From PALSA-555 sp963731625 (lineage in GTDB: Bacteria; Actinomycetota; Acidimicrobiia; IMCC26256; PALSA-555), in the NCBI GenBank assembly GCA_963731625.1, contig CAVSWH010000001.1, positions 248,001 to 312,000 of the forward strand: DNA of 64,000 bases, in the 5' to 3' direction. The translations under genes and the position numbers were made by a program. Position 1 is the first letter of the stretch. Each line of letters opens with the position of its first letter. The notes beneath the pieces are model-generated. The model searched no databases. It saw only the letters and a program-made list of their open reading frames with translations, and was not told the DNA's origin. Positions 34,977-42,791 of this stretch are shown here, in pieces.

Positions 34977-36142
34977 TGGACTTCACGTCGCCGCCCGAGG
35001 CCGAGGCGTTCCGCGCCGAGCTCGCGGCGTGGCTCGACGACCATGTCACCGACGAGCTGCGCGGCGCGGGCCACGCCGCGGGGCTCGCGCCCGGCTCGGA
35101 GCGGCTCGAGCGGCTCCGCGACTGGAACCGGGAGCTCGCCGACGCCGGCTACGCGGCGATCGCGTGGCCCGTCGAGTACGGCGGGCGGGGTGCCGGGGTG
35201 CTCGAGCAGCTCGTCTGGAACGAAGAGCTGCATCGTGCCGGCGCGCCCGGCCCGATCAACGTGATCGGGATCCCGAACATCGCGCCGTCGCTGATGGCGC
35301 ACGGCACCGAGGACCAGAAGACGGGGCTGCTCCCCCGGATGCGCCGGGGCGACGACATCTGGTGCCAGGGCTTCTCCGAACCCGACGCCGGCTCCGATCT
35401 GGCGTCGCTTCGGACCACGGCGGTGCGCGACGGCGAGGACTGGGTCATCAGCGGCCAGAAGATCTGGACGACCCTCGCCCACGTCGCCGACTGGTGCGAG
35501 CTCCTCGTGCGGACCGACCCTGACGCGCCGAAGCACCGCGGCATCACCTGCGTGCTCGTCGATCTCGACCGGACCGGCGTCGAGGTGCGGCCGCTCGTGA
35601 CGATCACCGGCGAGCACGAGTTCAACGAGATCTTCTTCGACGACGTGCGCGTGCCCGTGTCCCAGACCCTCGGTCCGGTCAACGAGGGCTGGCGAGTGGC
35701 GATGACCACCCTGGCCCACGAGCGGGGCGGGGTCGCGCGGCTCCACCTCGGGCTCCGGGCGAAGGTGGCGCGGCTCTTCGATCTCGCCCGCCGCACGCCG
35801 CTGGGCGACGGCCGGATGGCGAGCGAGGACGGCGCGCTGCGCCAGCGCCTCGCCCGCGCCTACCTGCACGCCGAGCTGCTGAAGCTCCTCGCCGATCGCG
35901 CCATCTCGGGTGAGCTGCACGGCCGGCCCCTCGGACCCGAGGGCAGCATCGCCAAGCTGGTGTGGAGCGAGACCGAGCAGCTCGTCGCCGAGGTGTCCGG
36001 GGAGGTCCTCGGCCCGGACGCCAACCGCGGCGAGTGGGGCCGCGACCGGGTCGCGGCCCGCTCGCACACGATCGCCGGCGGCACGACGCAGGTGAACAAG
36101 AACATCGTCGCCACCCGCATCCTCGGCCTACCCCGGGGTTGA
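34976..36142 (+). CDS. Acyl-CoA dehydrogenase
   Basis: 388-residue FAD flavoprotein introducing a 2,3-double bond into acyl-CoA. Family marks are CQGFSEPDAGSDLASLRTTA (substrate-binding Ser/Thr loop), ISGQKIWTTLAHVADWC, FNEIFFDDVRVP, and C-terminal TIAGGTTQVNKNIVATRILGLPR. The usual catalytic Glu region in the middle reads ARAYLHAELLKLLADRAI, typical for the FadE17/28-like actinobacterial group. ATG 34976 overlaps the beta subunit stop (TGATG). It closes the operon. Its end overlaps the convergent small gene by 15 bp. Confidence 0.9.
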   Translation: MDFTSPPEAEAFRAELAAWLDDHVTDELRGAGHAAGLAPGSERLERLRDWNRELADAGYAAIAWPVEYGGRGAGVLEQLVWNEELHRAGAPGPINVIGIPNIAPSLMAHGTEDQKTGLLPRMRRGDDIWCQGFSEPDAGSDLASLRTTAVRDGEDWVISGQKIWTTLAHVADWCELLVRTDPDAPKHRGITCVLVDLDRTGVEVRPLVTITGEHEFNEIFFDDVRVPVSQTLGPVNEGWRVAMTTLAHERGGVARLHLGLRAKVARLFDLARRTPLGDGRMASEDGALRQRLARAYLHAELLKLLADRAISGELHGRPLGPEGSIAKLVWSETEQLVAEVSGEVLGPDANRGEWGRDRVAARSHTIAGGTTQVNKNIVATRILGLPRG

Positions 36143-36394
36143 CGGGGCGCCGTCCTCCTCGCCGAGGTCACGCAGCGCGAGCGTCAGCGCGGCGCGGAGG
36201 CGGCGCGCCGACTCCGGTGAGAGGTGTGCGATCAGGCCGGCACCCGGGCGACCGACCTCCTCGACGGTGAGCTCGACGCGCAGGTCCTCGCACGCGTCGC
36301 AGTCGTCTCGCACCGCGACCGCCCAGGCGACGGGCGCCTTGTCCGGGTCGTCCGCGGGGTGATCGTCGGTGCCGTAGTCGGCGAGCTTCTTCAT
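36128..36394 (-). CDS. Small conserved-looking protein of unknown function
   Basis: 88 residues, no recognised family. It starts MKKLADYGTDDHPADDPDKAPVAW, has a CDACEDLRVELTVEE segment (two cysteines spaced C-x2-C) and a C-terminal helix LSPESARRLRAALTLALRDLGEE, a pattern of a small cytosolic beta/alpha protein. Coding potential is supported by codon periodicity and by the clean start. It converges with and overlaps the acyl-CoA dehydrogenase by 15 bp. Confidence 0.55.
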   Translation of the reverse strand: MKKLADYGTDDHPADDPDKAPVAWAVAVRDDCDACEDLRVELTVEEVGRPGAGLIAHLSPESARRLRAALTLALRDLGEEDGAPSTPG

Positions 36395-36477
36395 AGGCCC
36401 AGTGAACCAGAAGGAGCGCGACGTGGGCATACGCCCCCCGCGTGCGCTGCATCCGCCAACGGCGGGTGCGGAGGAGG

Positions 36478-37158
36478 TCAGTGAGACTCGGACGCGTGGC
36501 GCGGCCGCCGGAACCGCAGCATCAGCTTCTGGTCGTAGTAGTAGTCGAGCCATTCGAGCAGCCGACCCCGCTCGTGGTGTCCGTGTCCCGCCACGGGGAT
36601 GAAGCGGACGGCGAGACGGGACGCGGCAGCTTCGAACCCCACGGCCTCGAAGACGGCGACAACGTCGTCGACGTCGTAGAGCGGCGGCAGCTGCAACGGT
36701 TCGGCGTTGGTCCGATGCCACGCCGCGGTCGTCGGAGCGCCGGAGTGGACACCCATGACCGCGTAGTAGGTACCACCTGGCGCGAGAGCCTCGAATGTCG
36801 CTCGGGCATGAGCCGACATGTCGCTCAGCAGGTACAGCACCTCGTGGCTGAACGCCACGTCGAAGTCGCGCCACCCCGGGGGGACCGTGTCGGCCGCCTC
36901 GAAGTGGAGCGGGCGCGCGCCGGCGAGGCGACGCGCATCCGCGATGGCACCCGTTGCCGGGTCGTACCCGAACCCTTCGGCGATGTCGCAGCGATCGACC
37001 AGCAAGCGGAGGAACCCGCCCCGGTTGCAGCCGGCGTCGAGAACACGCCGACCCGCGAGATCGTCATCGACCGTGTCGAGCATCGCACTCCAGATGAAGG
37101 CATGGTCGTCTTGCATGGCCTCGTCAGCCGCCGCGCCACGCCAATACGGCTGGTCCAT
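36478..37158 (-). CDS. Class I SAM-dependent methyltransferase
   Basis: 226 residues. Motif I is VLDAGCNRGGFL (39-50), followed by VDRCDIAEGFGYDPATGAI (acidic loop), FDVAFSHEVLYLL (motif near the active strand), and FEALAPGGTYYAVMG (motif III). The C-terminus LEWLDYYYDQKLMLRFRRP is unusual and basic. Substrate unknown. ATG 37158 is chosen over an upstream frame extension because the N-terminus MDQPYWRGAAADEA is typical for this group. A hairpin repeat lies 150 bp upstream. Confidence 0.85.
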   Translation of the reverse strand: MDQPYWRGAAADEAMQDDHAFIWSAMLDTVDDDLAGRRVLDAGCNRGGFLRLLVDRCDIAEGFGYDPATGAIADARRLAGARPLHFEAADTVPPGWRDFDVAFSHEVLYLLSDMSAHARATFEALAPGGTYYAVMGVHSGAPTTAAWHRTNAEPLQLPPLYDVDDVVAVFEAVGFEAAASRLAVRFIPVAGHGHHERGRLLEWLDYYYDQKLMLRFRRPRHASESH

Positions 37159-37310
37159 GCTTCGCACCCTATGGCTCGACTTCAGGGGCCTTGCCGGGGA
37201 TTGCTGACCGCACCGGCAGCCGGGCACCTGACGCGGTTCGAAGGTCCCTGCGCAGGATCCTGCCGATGCGGGCCAGGAGGCCGGTCGACGACGTCGGCTC
37301 ACCCGCTCCC

Positions 37311-37337
37311 GACTCGCGGTTCCACAGATCGCGAGTC
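37311..37337 (+). repeat. Dispersed hairpin repeat, copy 1
   Basis: 27-bp imperfect palindrome: left arm GACTCGCGGT, loop TCCACAG, right arm ATCGCGAGTC (one G-T pair). It lies between the VOC gene stop and the methyltransferase start. The same element recurs at 38482, 44933, 44989, 46428, 46483, 52007, 55409, 56929, 57001 and 57569. Confidence 0.8.
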
Positions 37338-37458
37338 ATCAGCGGTTTCTTCCGAGGTATGTGCCCAGGCTGCGTCGGGTGCCCGTGCCGGTCATCGCGA
37401 GTTCCGCACTGCCTCCGAGTTACGTGCGACGGCTGTCTCGTGACATCGAGGAACGGGT

Positions 37459-37929
37459 TCAGCCGGATTGCCCACCGGGGTCGATCGGTGGCCAGTCGGC
37501 GGGCCACCAGTCTCCATGTGGGTTCGTGGTTTGCCCGACCTCGATGATGTAACCGTCGGGATCTCGGATGTAGCAACGGATCTCGTACTGGTGCTGCTTC
37601 GGCGGCGTGAGGAACTCAGCACCCCGGGCGCTCCATTTGGCGTACACGGCGTGGATGTCTGCGACGCGGATATTGAGGAAGCTGCTGACCCGGTCGCGGT
37701 CGCCTGGCGTCTCAAGGGTGACGGTGGGCTTGTCGTCGGTGGGACCTCCGCCGCTGTTGATGATGATGAAGCTGTTGGCGAGTGCGACATTGGTCGGCTC
37801 CGGGCCGAAGACCACCCTGCCGCCGAGTACCTCGGTATAGAAGCGCCGGGAGCGCTCGACGTCATCGGAGACGATGAAGTAGGCCACCACCATTCGCTCT
37901 TTGGGCTGGGTAGGTTCGGCCACTGCCAT
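37459..37929 (-). CDS. VOC-superfamily (glyoxalase/dioxygenase fold) protein
   Basis: 156 residues with the two beta-alpha-beta-beta-beta modules of the vicinal oxygen chelate fold: MVVAYFIVSDDVERSRRFYTEVLGGRVVF then FLNIRVADIHAVYAKWSARGAEF and the end YIRDPDGYIIEVGQTT with its Glu metal ligand. Function (glyoxalase, dioxygenase or resistance protein) cannot be assigned. The start is ATG 37929 or, with better spacing from GGAG, the GTG at 37923. Confidence 0.85.
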   Translation of the reverse strand: MAVAEPTQPKERMVVAYFIVSDDVERSRRFYTEVLGGRVVFGPEPTNVALANSFIIINSGGGPTDDKPTVTLETPGDRDRVSSFLNIRVADIHAVYAKWSARGAEFLTPPKQHQYEIRCYIRDPDGYIIEVGQTTNPHGDWWPADWPPIDPGGQSG

Positions 37930-37984
37930 CTCCAGTTGTTGGGGCTCGTATCCCCGCTTACACGGGTCTGAAGCCTTCAGGCAA

Positions 37985-38422
37985 CTAGCTCTGGGCTGTT
38001 GGTTCGAGCAGGACGAGGGGGATCTCGCGGTCCGTCTTCGTCTGGTAATTCGCGTATCCCTTGTACTTGGCCGTGACCTGGGGCCACATCGCAGCTCGCT
38101 CGTCAGCGGTGGCGATTCGCGCTCGCATTCGTCGCTTCGGCTGACCGCCGAACGCGGCGTCGACGTCGGGATGGTCACGAAGGTTGAGGAACCACGCGGG
38201 ATGGTGGTCGTCGCCGCCTCGAGACGCCACGATCACGATGGCGTCGCCTTGCTGGAGGGGCGAGGTCAGCATCACCGTGCGAGGCTCGCCACTCTTGCGC
38301 CCCGTGGTCGTCAGCTCGACGACTGGCATGCCGCCGGCCCGCCACCCGAGCCGGCCGCCGCTCACCGCGAGGACTCCCCGGTGGATGGCATTCATGGTCT
38401 TCAGTTGGAAATCGCTCGGCAT
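37985..38422 (-). CDS. Deazaflavin (F420)-dependent nitroreductase-family protein
   Basis: 145 residues. Split-barrel fold of the Ddn/DUF385 family: VVELTTTGRKSGEPRTVMLTSPL is the diagnostic F420-phosphate-binding region, followed by IVIVASRGGDDHHPAWFLNLRDHPDVDAAF. Such proteins use F420H2 to reduce quinones, nitro groups or other acceptors. Start is ATG 38422, family-like MPSDFQLKTMNAIHR. Downstream of the VOC gene direction, same strand, 55 bp apart; probably separate roles. Confidence 0.9.
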   Translation of the reverse strand: MPSDFQLKTMNAIHRGVLAVSGGRLGWRAGGMPVVELTTTGRKSGEPRTVMLTSPLQQGDAIVIVASRGGDDHHPAWFLNLRDHPDVDAAFGGQPKRRMRARIATADERAAMWPQVTAKYKGYANYQTKTDREIPLVLLEPTAQS

Positions 38423-38481
38423 GCGACGGACCATAGGGGAGCGACGCGCTATGTGCGAGCAGGTCGACGTCCCGGCGGCCT

Positions 38482-38508
38482 GACTCGCGGTCTTGATGAT
38501 CGCGAGTC
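38482..38508 (+). repeat. Dispersed hairpin repeat, copy 2
   Basis: 27 bp: GACTCGCGGT, loop CTTGATG, ATCGCGAGTC. It lies between the Tat protein gene end (38626) and the start of the deazaflavin-dependent protein (38422). Confidence 0.8.
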
Positions 38509-38625
38509 AGGAGCAGTCGGACACGAAACGAGAAGAGGCGGTGCGATGGGCGGAAGCCCATGGCTTCGTCTTCTGGAGCGGACCGTCCGCGATGATCGCC
38601 TGGACGTCGGCTTTGGACGTCGCGC

Positions 38626-38883
38626 TCAGCCGGTGAAGGTTGGTTCCGGGGCCACCGCGGCCGCCGGACCCGCGATTGGGCCCGTGGGCCCGGTGGGCCC
38701 GGTCGGACCTGCGCTCGGCCCGATCGTCTGGCCGATGACGGCGTCGCTGAAGGGGAACTCGGTGGTCCACACGATGGCGGCACCGACGGCGACAGCGGTG
38801 CCGAAGAACTCTCGCCGAGTGAGCCCACCGCGGCGGGTGGCTTGAGGCCCCGTGTCCCGTGGTTGGCGTCCGGATGGGCTCAT
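38626..38883 (-). CDS. Small Tat-exported protein with a collagen-like tract
   Basis: 85 residues. The N-terminus carries a twin-arginine motif LTRREFFGT followed by the hydrophobic stretch AVAVGAAIVWT. The mature part is short and contains repeated Gly-Pro-Thr triplets (GPTGPTGPTGP between about 58 and 70), a collagen-like tract, and ends PEPTFTG. It begins 10 bp after the stop of the large glycosyltransferase fusion, so it is likely last in that operon and could be its glycosylation substrate or a surface anchor (inference). ATG 38883 is preferred to an ATG at 38901, which overlaps the upstream gene. Confidence 0.65.
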   Translation of the reverse strand: MSPSGRQPRDTGPQATRRGGLTRREFFGTAVAVGAAIVWTTEFPFSDAVIGQTIGPSAGPTGPTGPTGPIAGPAAAVAPEPTFTG

Positions 38884-38893
38884 CGGCGGCAAT

Positions 38894-40912
38894 CTAGCCA
38901 ACCGCGTCGGCGCGTGCCGTGAGGGGACGGAGGAGCCCGACGGCTTCGCGGAGATCGAGCACGGCGAGACCGGCGGCGGCGTCGCTCACGCCGAAGCTGA
39001 GGACCAGCTCATCGCCTCGTCTGGCCATGCCGCCGCAGAACTCAACGCGGTCCGAGGTGAACGTGAACGGCTCCGAGATCGCGTCGAACTCGAGGTCTTC
39101 GGCGAGACGGATGAAGCGGTGGACGTAGCGGGGTCGATCGGTGCGGCGGTCGACCTCGTGGACGGCGAAGAGGAACGAGCCGTCGTCGAGCGGGACCCCT
39201 TGGGACCCGCCCCGCAGGTCGTTGGTGACGATCGGCCTGTCGCCGTCTCGGACGAGGACGGTCCGGCCCGTCGTGTGATCACAGCGAAGCACCACCGTCG
39301 GGCTGCAGCGGTAGACGAAATGCAGGGCACCGTCGAGCACGAAGGGCATCCAGTTCTTCTCGTGCCGGCCGGGGTGGGGCCCGTCGAGGGCCCGCAGCTC
39401 GGTGATCCTCGCCCCGTCGATGGTAAGCAAGACGATCTCGCGCCGCTCGATGGGGTTCAGCTCGCAGGCGGTGGCGCTTGCGAGCCACGTGCCGTCAACT
39501 CTGATGAGGCGGCAGTCCTCGTAGCCCCGGACCTGCGACGGATACCGGACGGCGTCGGTGTGGTCCTCGATCGGCTCGATCCCGCTCACGCCAAGGTGCT
39601 CGTCGACATAGACGAGGTAGTTGATGTTGCGGAGGATGCCGTCGTCGTGGACGACGCCGTCGTTGATGCGGTAGTTCGCGGTCCGTGCGATTAAGTGAAA
39701 CCCGTTGCCGTTGGGGGCGATGCTCGGGTTGAACGTCGGCCAGCTCGGCCGCACATCGAGCTTGAGCTCCCCGATGCGGAGACTCGGAGCGGCCGCGCCG
39801 AGGCGCCGCGGCCAACCGGAGCGCGGCGGCCTGCCGGTCCGGCGCTCGAGGCGCTCCTCGAGTTCCTCGAGCTCGGTCTCGACGAACGCCTGTAGCCCTT
39901 CAGGGAGATCCTGTCGGCGGGCGATGAGCCGCAGGTCGTCGCGGGCTTCGTGTAGGTGCCCCAGGCGACCTGCGGCGATCGCCCGTTCGAGGCGCCCGCC
40001 CCAGTCGTAGACCCAGCGGTGCACGAACAACACGTCGGCCGGATACGGGATCTCCAGGGCGCGGTTGGCAAAGAGGTGCGCGACCTCGGTATCTCCTCGT
40101 TCGCGGTACGCGCGGGCGAGGTAATAGAGGGGTTCGGCCCGCGTCGGGCGCCGGGCCCAGGCTTCGAGCAAGACGCTGCTCGCGTCGCTGATGCCGTCGT
40201 CGAGGCGCAGGATCCCCTCTTGGAGGTTGGCGTAGAAGACCTCTTCGTCCCAGCCACCCAGGTCAACCCGCTTCCGGTACCAGCGGATGGCGGGCTCCCG
40301 CCGTCCCAGATCGCGGTACGTCTGCGCCAGATAGAAGGACGTCCGCGGCGAGGCGTTGCCGCCGGCGAGCTCGCGCTTCAGGAGGCCCAGGTCGCGCAGG
40401 AGCTTGCCCTCCCGGGACGAACCGTCGGCGTGGTGGTGGACCTGCAGCGCGGGGAGCTCGGCTTGGGTGATCTGGCCGTCGGTGCACAGGTGCTCGTGCG
40501 TCGACCCCTCGTACCACCAGTGGCGGTTCCCGCGAACGAGGCGGAGCACGCCGAAGTCGAGCGCCCCCCGCTCTCGGAGCAGGTACGCGTCTGCGGTCAG
40601 CTCGGGTAGGGGTGCCCGCTGGTCGATGGTCATGTCGGCGTCGAGGAGCAGCAGGTAGTCGCCGGCGCCTTCGGCTAGGCGCATGAGCTCGCTGCGGTTG
40701 TGCCCGAAGTCCACCCAGCTGGTGTGGTGGAGCTGGCCGGGTACCCCGTCGAGAGTTGCCCGGACGATCTCGGGCGTCTCGTCCGTCGAGCCCGTGTCGC
40801 AGATGACCCAGCTGTCCACGAGACCCGTCACCGAGCGGAGGCAACGCTCGATGATCCCGGCCTCGTCCCGGACGATCATGCACAAAGCGATGCGGGGACC
40901 GGGTCGCGTCAT
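38894..40912 (-). CDS. Glycosyltransferase 2 / TPR / GH130-like propeller fusion protein
   Basis: 672 residues in three parts. 1-230: GT2 glycosyltransferase (SpsA-like) with IALCMIVRDEAGIIERCL, CDTGSTDETPEI and the metal site DAD (91-93). 185-345: TPR-like helical region (FYLAQTYRDLGRREPAIRWY, YYLARAYRERGDTEVAHLF). 390-655: repeats of a five-bladed beta-propeller of the GH130/mannoside-phosphorylase-like type (FNPSIAP, GYEDCRLIRVDGTW, EKNWMPFVLDGAL, RGGSQGVPLDDGS, EFCGGMA). It probably adds and recognises or trims a surface sugar. It is co-transcribed with the FkbM fusion (1-4 bp overlap, ATG inside TGA). Confidence 0.85.
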   Translation of the reverse strand: MTRPGPRIALCMIVRDEAGIIERCLRSVTGLVDSWVICDTGSTDETPEIVRATLDGVPGQLHHTSWVDFGHNRSELMRLAEGAGDYLLLLDADMTIDQRAPLPELTADAYLLRERGALDFGVLRLVRGNRHWWYEGSTHEHLCTDGQITQAELPALQVHHHADGSSREGKLLRDLGLLKRELAGGNASPRTSFYLAQTYRDLGRREPAIRWYRKRVDLGGWDEEVFYANLQEGILRLDDGISDASSVLLEAWARRPTRAEPLYYLARAYRERGDTEVAHLFANRALEIPYPADVLFVHRWVYDWGGRLERAIAAGRLGHLHEARDDLRLIARRQDLPEGLQAFVETELEELEERLERRTGRPPRSGWPRRLGAAAPSLRIGELKLDVRPSWPTFNPSIAPNGNGFHLIARTANYRINDGVVHDDGILRNINYLVYVDEHLGVSGIEPIEDHTDAVRYPSQVRGYEDCRLIRVDGTWLASATACELNPIERREIVLLTIDGARITELRALDGPHPGRHEKNWMPFVLDGALHFVYRCSPTVVLRCDHTTGRTVLVRDGDRPIVTNDLRGGSQGVPLDDGSFLFAVHEVDRRTDRPRYVHRFIRLAEDLEFDAISEPFTFTSDRVEFCGGMARRGDELVLSFGVSDAAAGLAVLDLREAVGLLRPLTARADAVG

Positions 40913-42771
40913 GGGACCGCTTCTTCTGTCCACCCGCTTGGGGCGGATGCGAAGCCGAGTCGCCGGAGGCGGGCCTCCTCCATGAGCGAGGGGGCATGCC
41001 CCGCGGCGCGCAGCGCACCCTGCTCGAGCCAGAAGGCCCGGCTCGGCTCGCACAGCAGCGGCGTGGCGTCGCCGACGAGCTGCACGATCGCGGTCCCGCC
41101 GGCGCGCAGCGTGGCTGATCGGTCCCGAGCCCACGCGAGGAACTCGGGGTCGGTGATGCCCGGCACGTCACCGACGAGGAGGACGGCAGGACGGGTGCAC
41201 TCGAGGGCGAGCGCGAGGCACAGCCGCGCCGCCGCCTCGGCGCCGACGACTTGCAGCTCGGTGTCGGCGTGCTCCCACAGCCTCGCACCGCGGAGCACCT
41301 CCTCGAGCCGGGCGTCGATCGCCGCGACCGGAGCCCCGGCGGACGTCCCGAGGATCACCGCGTTCTCCGCCACGGAGAGCGCGGGTTCGAGACCCTGCTC
41401 GCGTGGGCTGACCGCAATGATCGCTCCGGCGGTGAGCAGCCGGCCGGTGACGGCGGCGTGTCGGCCCGCGACGACCGAGAGCAGACACTCGGCGGCTTGC
41501 GTGTCGCCCGACGCGAGCAACGCCACCGGCTCCCCCTGGTTGAGGTGGAACGACACGTCGCGGAGCACCAGCTCGGCGTCGTGGGCGGGGGTACCGGGTG
41601 GATGTTCCAGCGCGCGGTCAGGCCGGCTGAACGACAACCGCTCTGCGAGGACGACCACACCCTCGGGGATCCCACCCGATCGAGGCTCGGGCGTGTCGAG
41701 GTAGTCGTACGCCGATCCCTGCCACTGCACGCCGACCGCACGAACCTCGTGCGCCACGTCATGCTCCAGGGCGTGGACTGCCGGCGCGACGCCCGCGGCA
41801 TCACGGAGCCAGGGCGGTCCGTGGCGAAGGAGATCGGCCGCAGCGCGCCGATAGCCGGCGGCGGGGCTCGCGGCGGCGTCGAGGACTCGCGCCACCGTCG
41901 CCTCTCTCGTCAGGCCGGGCTCGATTCGCCATCGCTGCGCAAACCCGGCGGGACGCGAGGCGAGCGCGAGGATGTCCGAGGCGGCCTCGGTCTGGACGGT
42001 CTCGGCCTGGGTCTCGACGAGAACTCCCGGGTGCAGATGGTCGATGAGCAGCAGCTCGTAGCCCCGCTCGGTCAGCGCCGAGCGCAGCTCGACGACCGAC
42101 GAGTCGAAGAGCTCGAGCATGGACACGTTGCTCTCGAGCACCATCGCGGGCCGTGCTTCGCGGTCGAGCAACCGTCGCATGCCTCGGAGCGCGGCCACCT
42201 CCGATCCCTCGATATCCATCTTGACGACGTCGACGTCCTCCCAGCCGACGAGCTCGAGCAGCTGGTCGACGCTCGCCACCGGCACATCGATCGCCTCCTC
42301 CGAGGGCTGATCGGAGGCGTGAACGTGCCCGTGGATGCTCCGCACGACGAACGGGACCACACCCGGACCCTCAGGGCCCGCGACGTGCTCGTCGGCGACG
42401 GCTGCGTGCACCACCCGAAGGCGGTCGAAGCCGTTGCGGTGCGCCGCCTGGCGCAACAGCTCGACGTGGGCGGGCGCGGCGTCCACCGCGAGCACGTCGG
42501 CACCGAGGGCGGACGCGGCCAAGGAGAAGGTGCCCAAGTGGCACCCGAGGTCGAGCACGCGGATGCCAGGGCGGACCAGCTCGAGGAACGCTCGCTGCAC
42601 CGGCTCATCGATCCAGTCGTGGTCGATGAACCAGGCGGCGACGGGATCGCCGGCGGAGCGATCGATGCAGACATGGACGGTCGGCGCGCCCGCGATCGCC
42701 ACCGGCACGAAGGTCAGACCGCTCCCGGACATCACCCCCTGCGCCATGGCCTCGACCTCCGGACGTGGCAT
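40909..42771 (-). CDS. FkbM methyltransferase fused to a catalytically dead Wzt-like ABC ATPase domain
   Basis: 620 residues. 40-270: FkbM-type SAM methyltransferase, motif I VLDLGCHLGTF (72-82), VDVVKMDIEGSE (180-191). 270-365: helical linker. 371-590: a domain in the order of Wzt/TagH-type O-antigen export ATPases (LVLRDVSFHLNQGE, LSVAENAVILGTSAG, DARLEEVLRGARLWE, LLVGDVPGITDPEFLAW). The Walker A position is ASGDTQAAE (420-428) without the G-K-S/T, and the Walker B end is GD instead of DE, so it cannot hydrolyse ATP normally. A role as an export scaffold or a sugar-binding adaptor is inferred. ATG 42771 is 20 bp from the divergent GT2 start. Confidence 0.82.
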   Translation of the reverse strand: MPRPEVEAMAQGVMSGSGLTFVPVAIAGAPTVHVCIDRSAGDPVAAWFIDHDWIDEPVQRAFLELVRPGIRVLDLGCHLGTFSLAASALGADVLAVDAAPAHVELLRQAAHRNGFDRLRVVHAAVADEHVAGPEGPGVVPFVVRSIHGHVHASDQPSEEAIDVPVASVDQLLELVGWEDVDVVKMDIEGSEVAALRGMRRLLDREARPAMVLESNVSMLELFDSSVVELRSALTERGYELLLIDHLHPGVLVETQAETVQTEAASDILALASRPAGFAQRWRIEPGLTREATVARVLDAAASPAAGYRRAAADLLRHGPPWLRDAAGVAPAVHALEHDVAHEVRAVGVQWQGSAYDYLDTPEPRSGGIPEGVVVLAERLSFSRPDRALEHPPGTPAHDAELVLRDVSFHLNQGEPVALLASGDTQAAECLLSVVAGRHAAVTGRLLTAGAIIAVSPREQGLEPALSVAENAVILGTSAGAPVAAIDARLEEVLRGARLWEHADTELQVVGAEAAARLCLALALECTRPAVLLVGDVPGITDPEFLAWARDRSATLRAGGTAIVQLVGDATPLLCEPSRAFWLEQGALRAAGHAPSLMEEARLRRLGFASAPSGWTEEAVP

Positions 42772-42791
42772 CGTAGCGAAGGGCCTCGATC

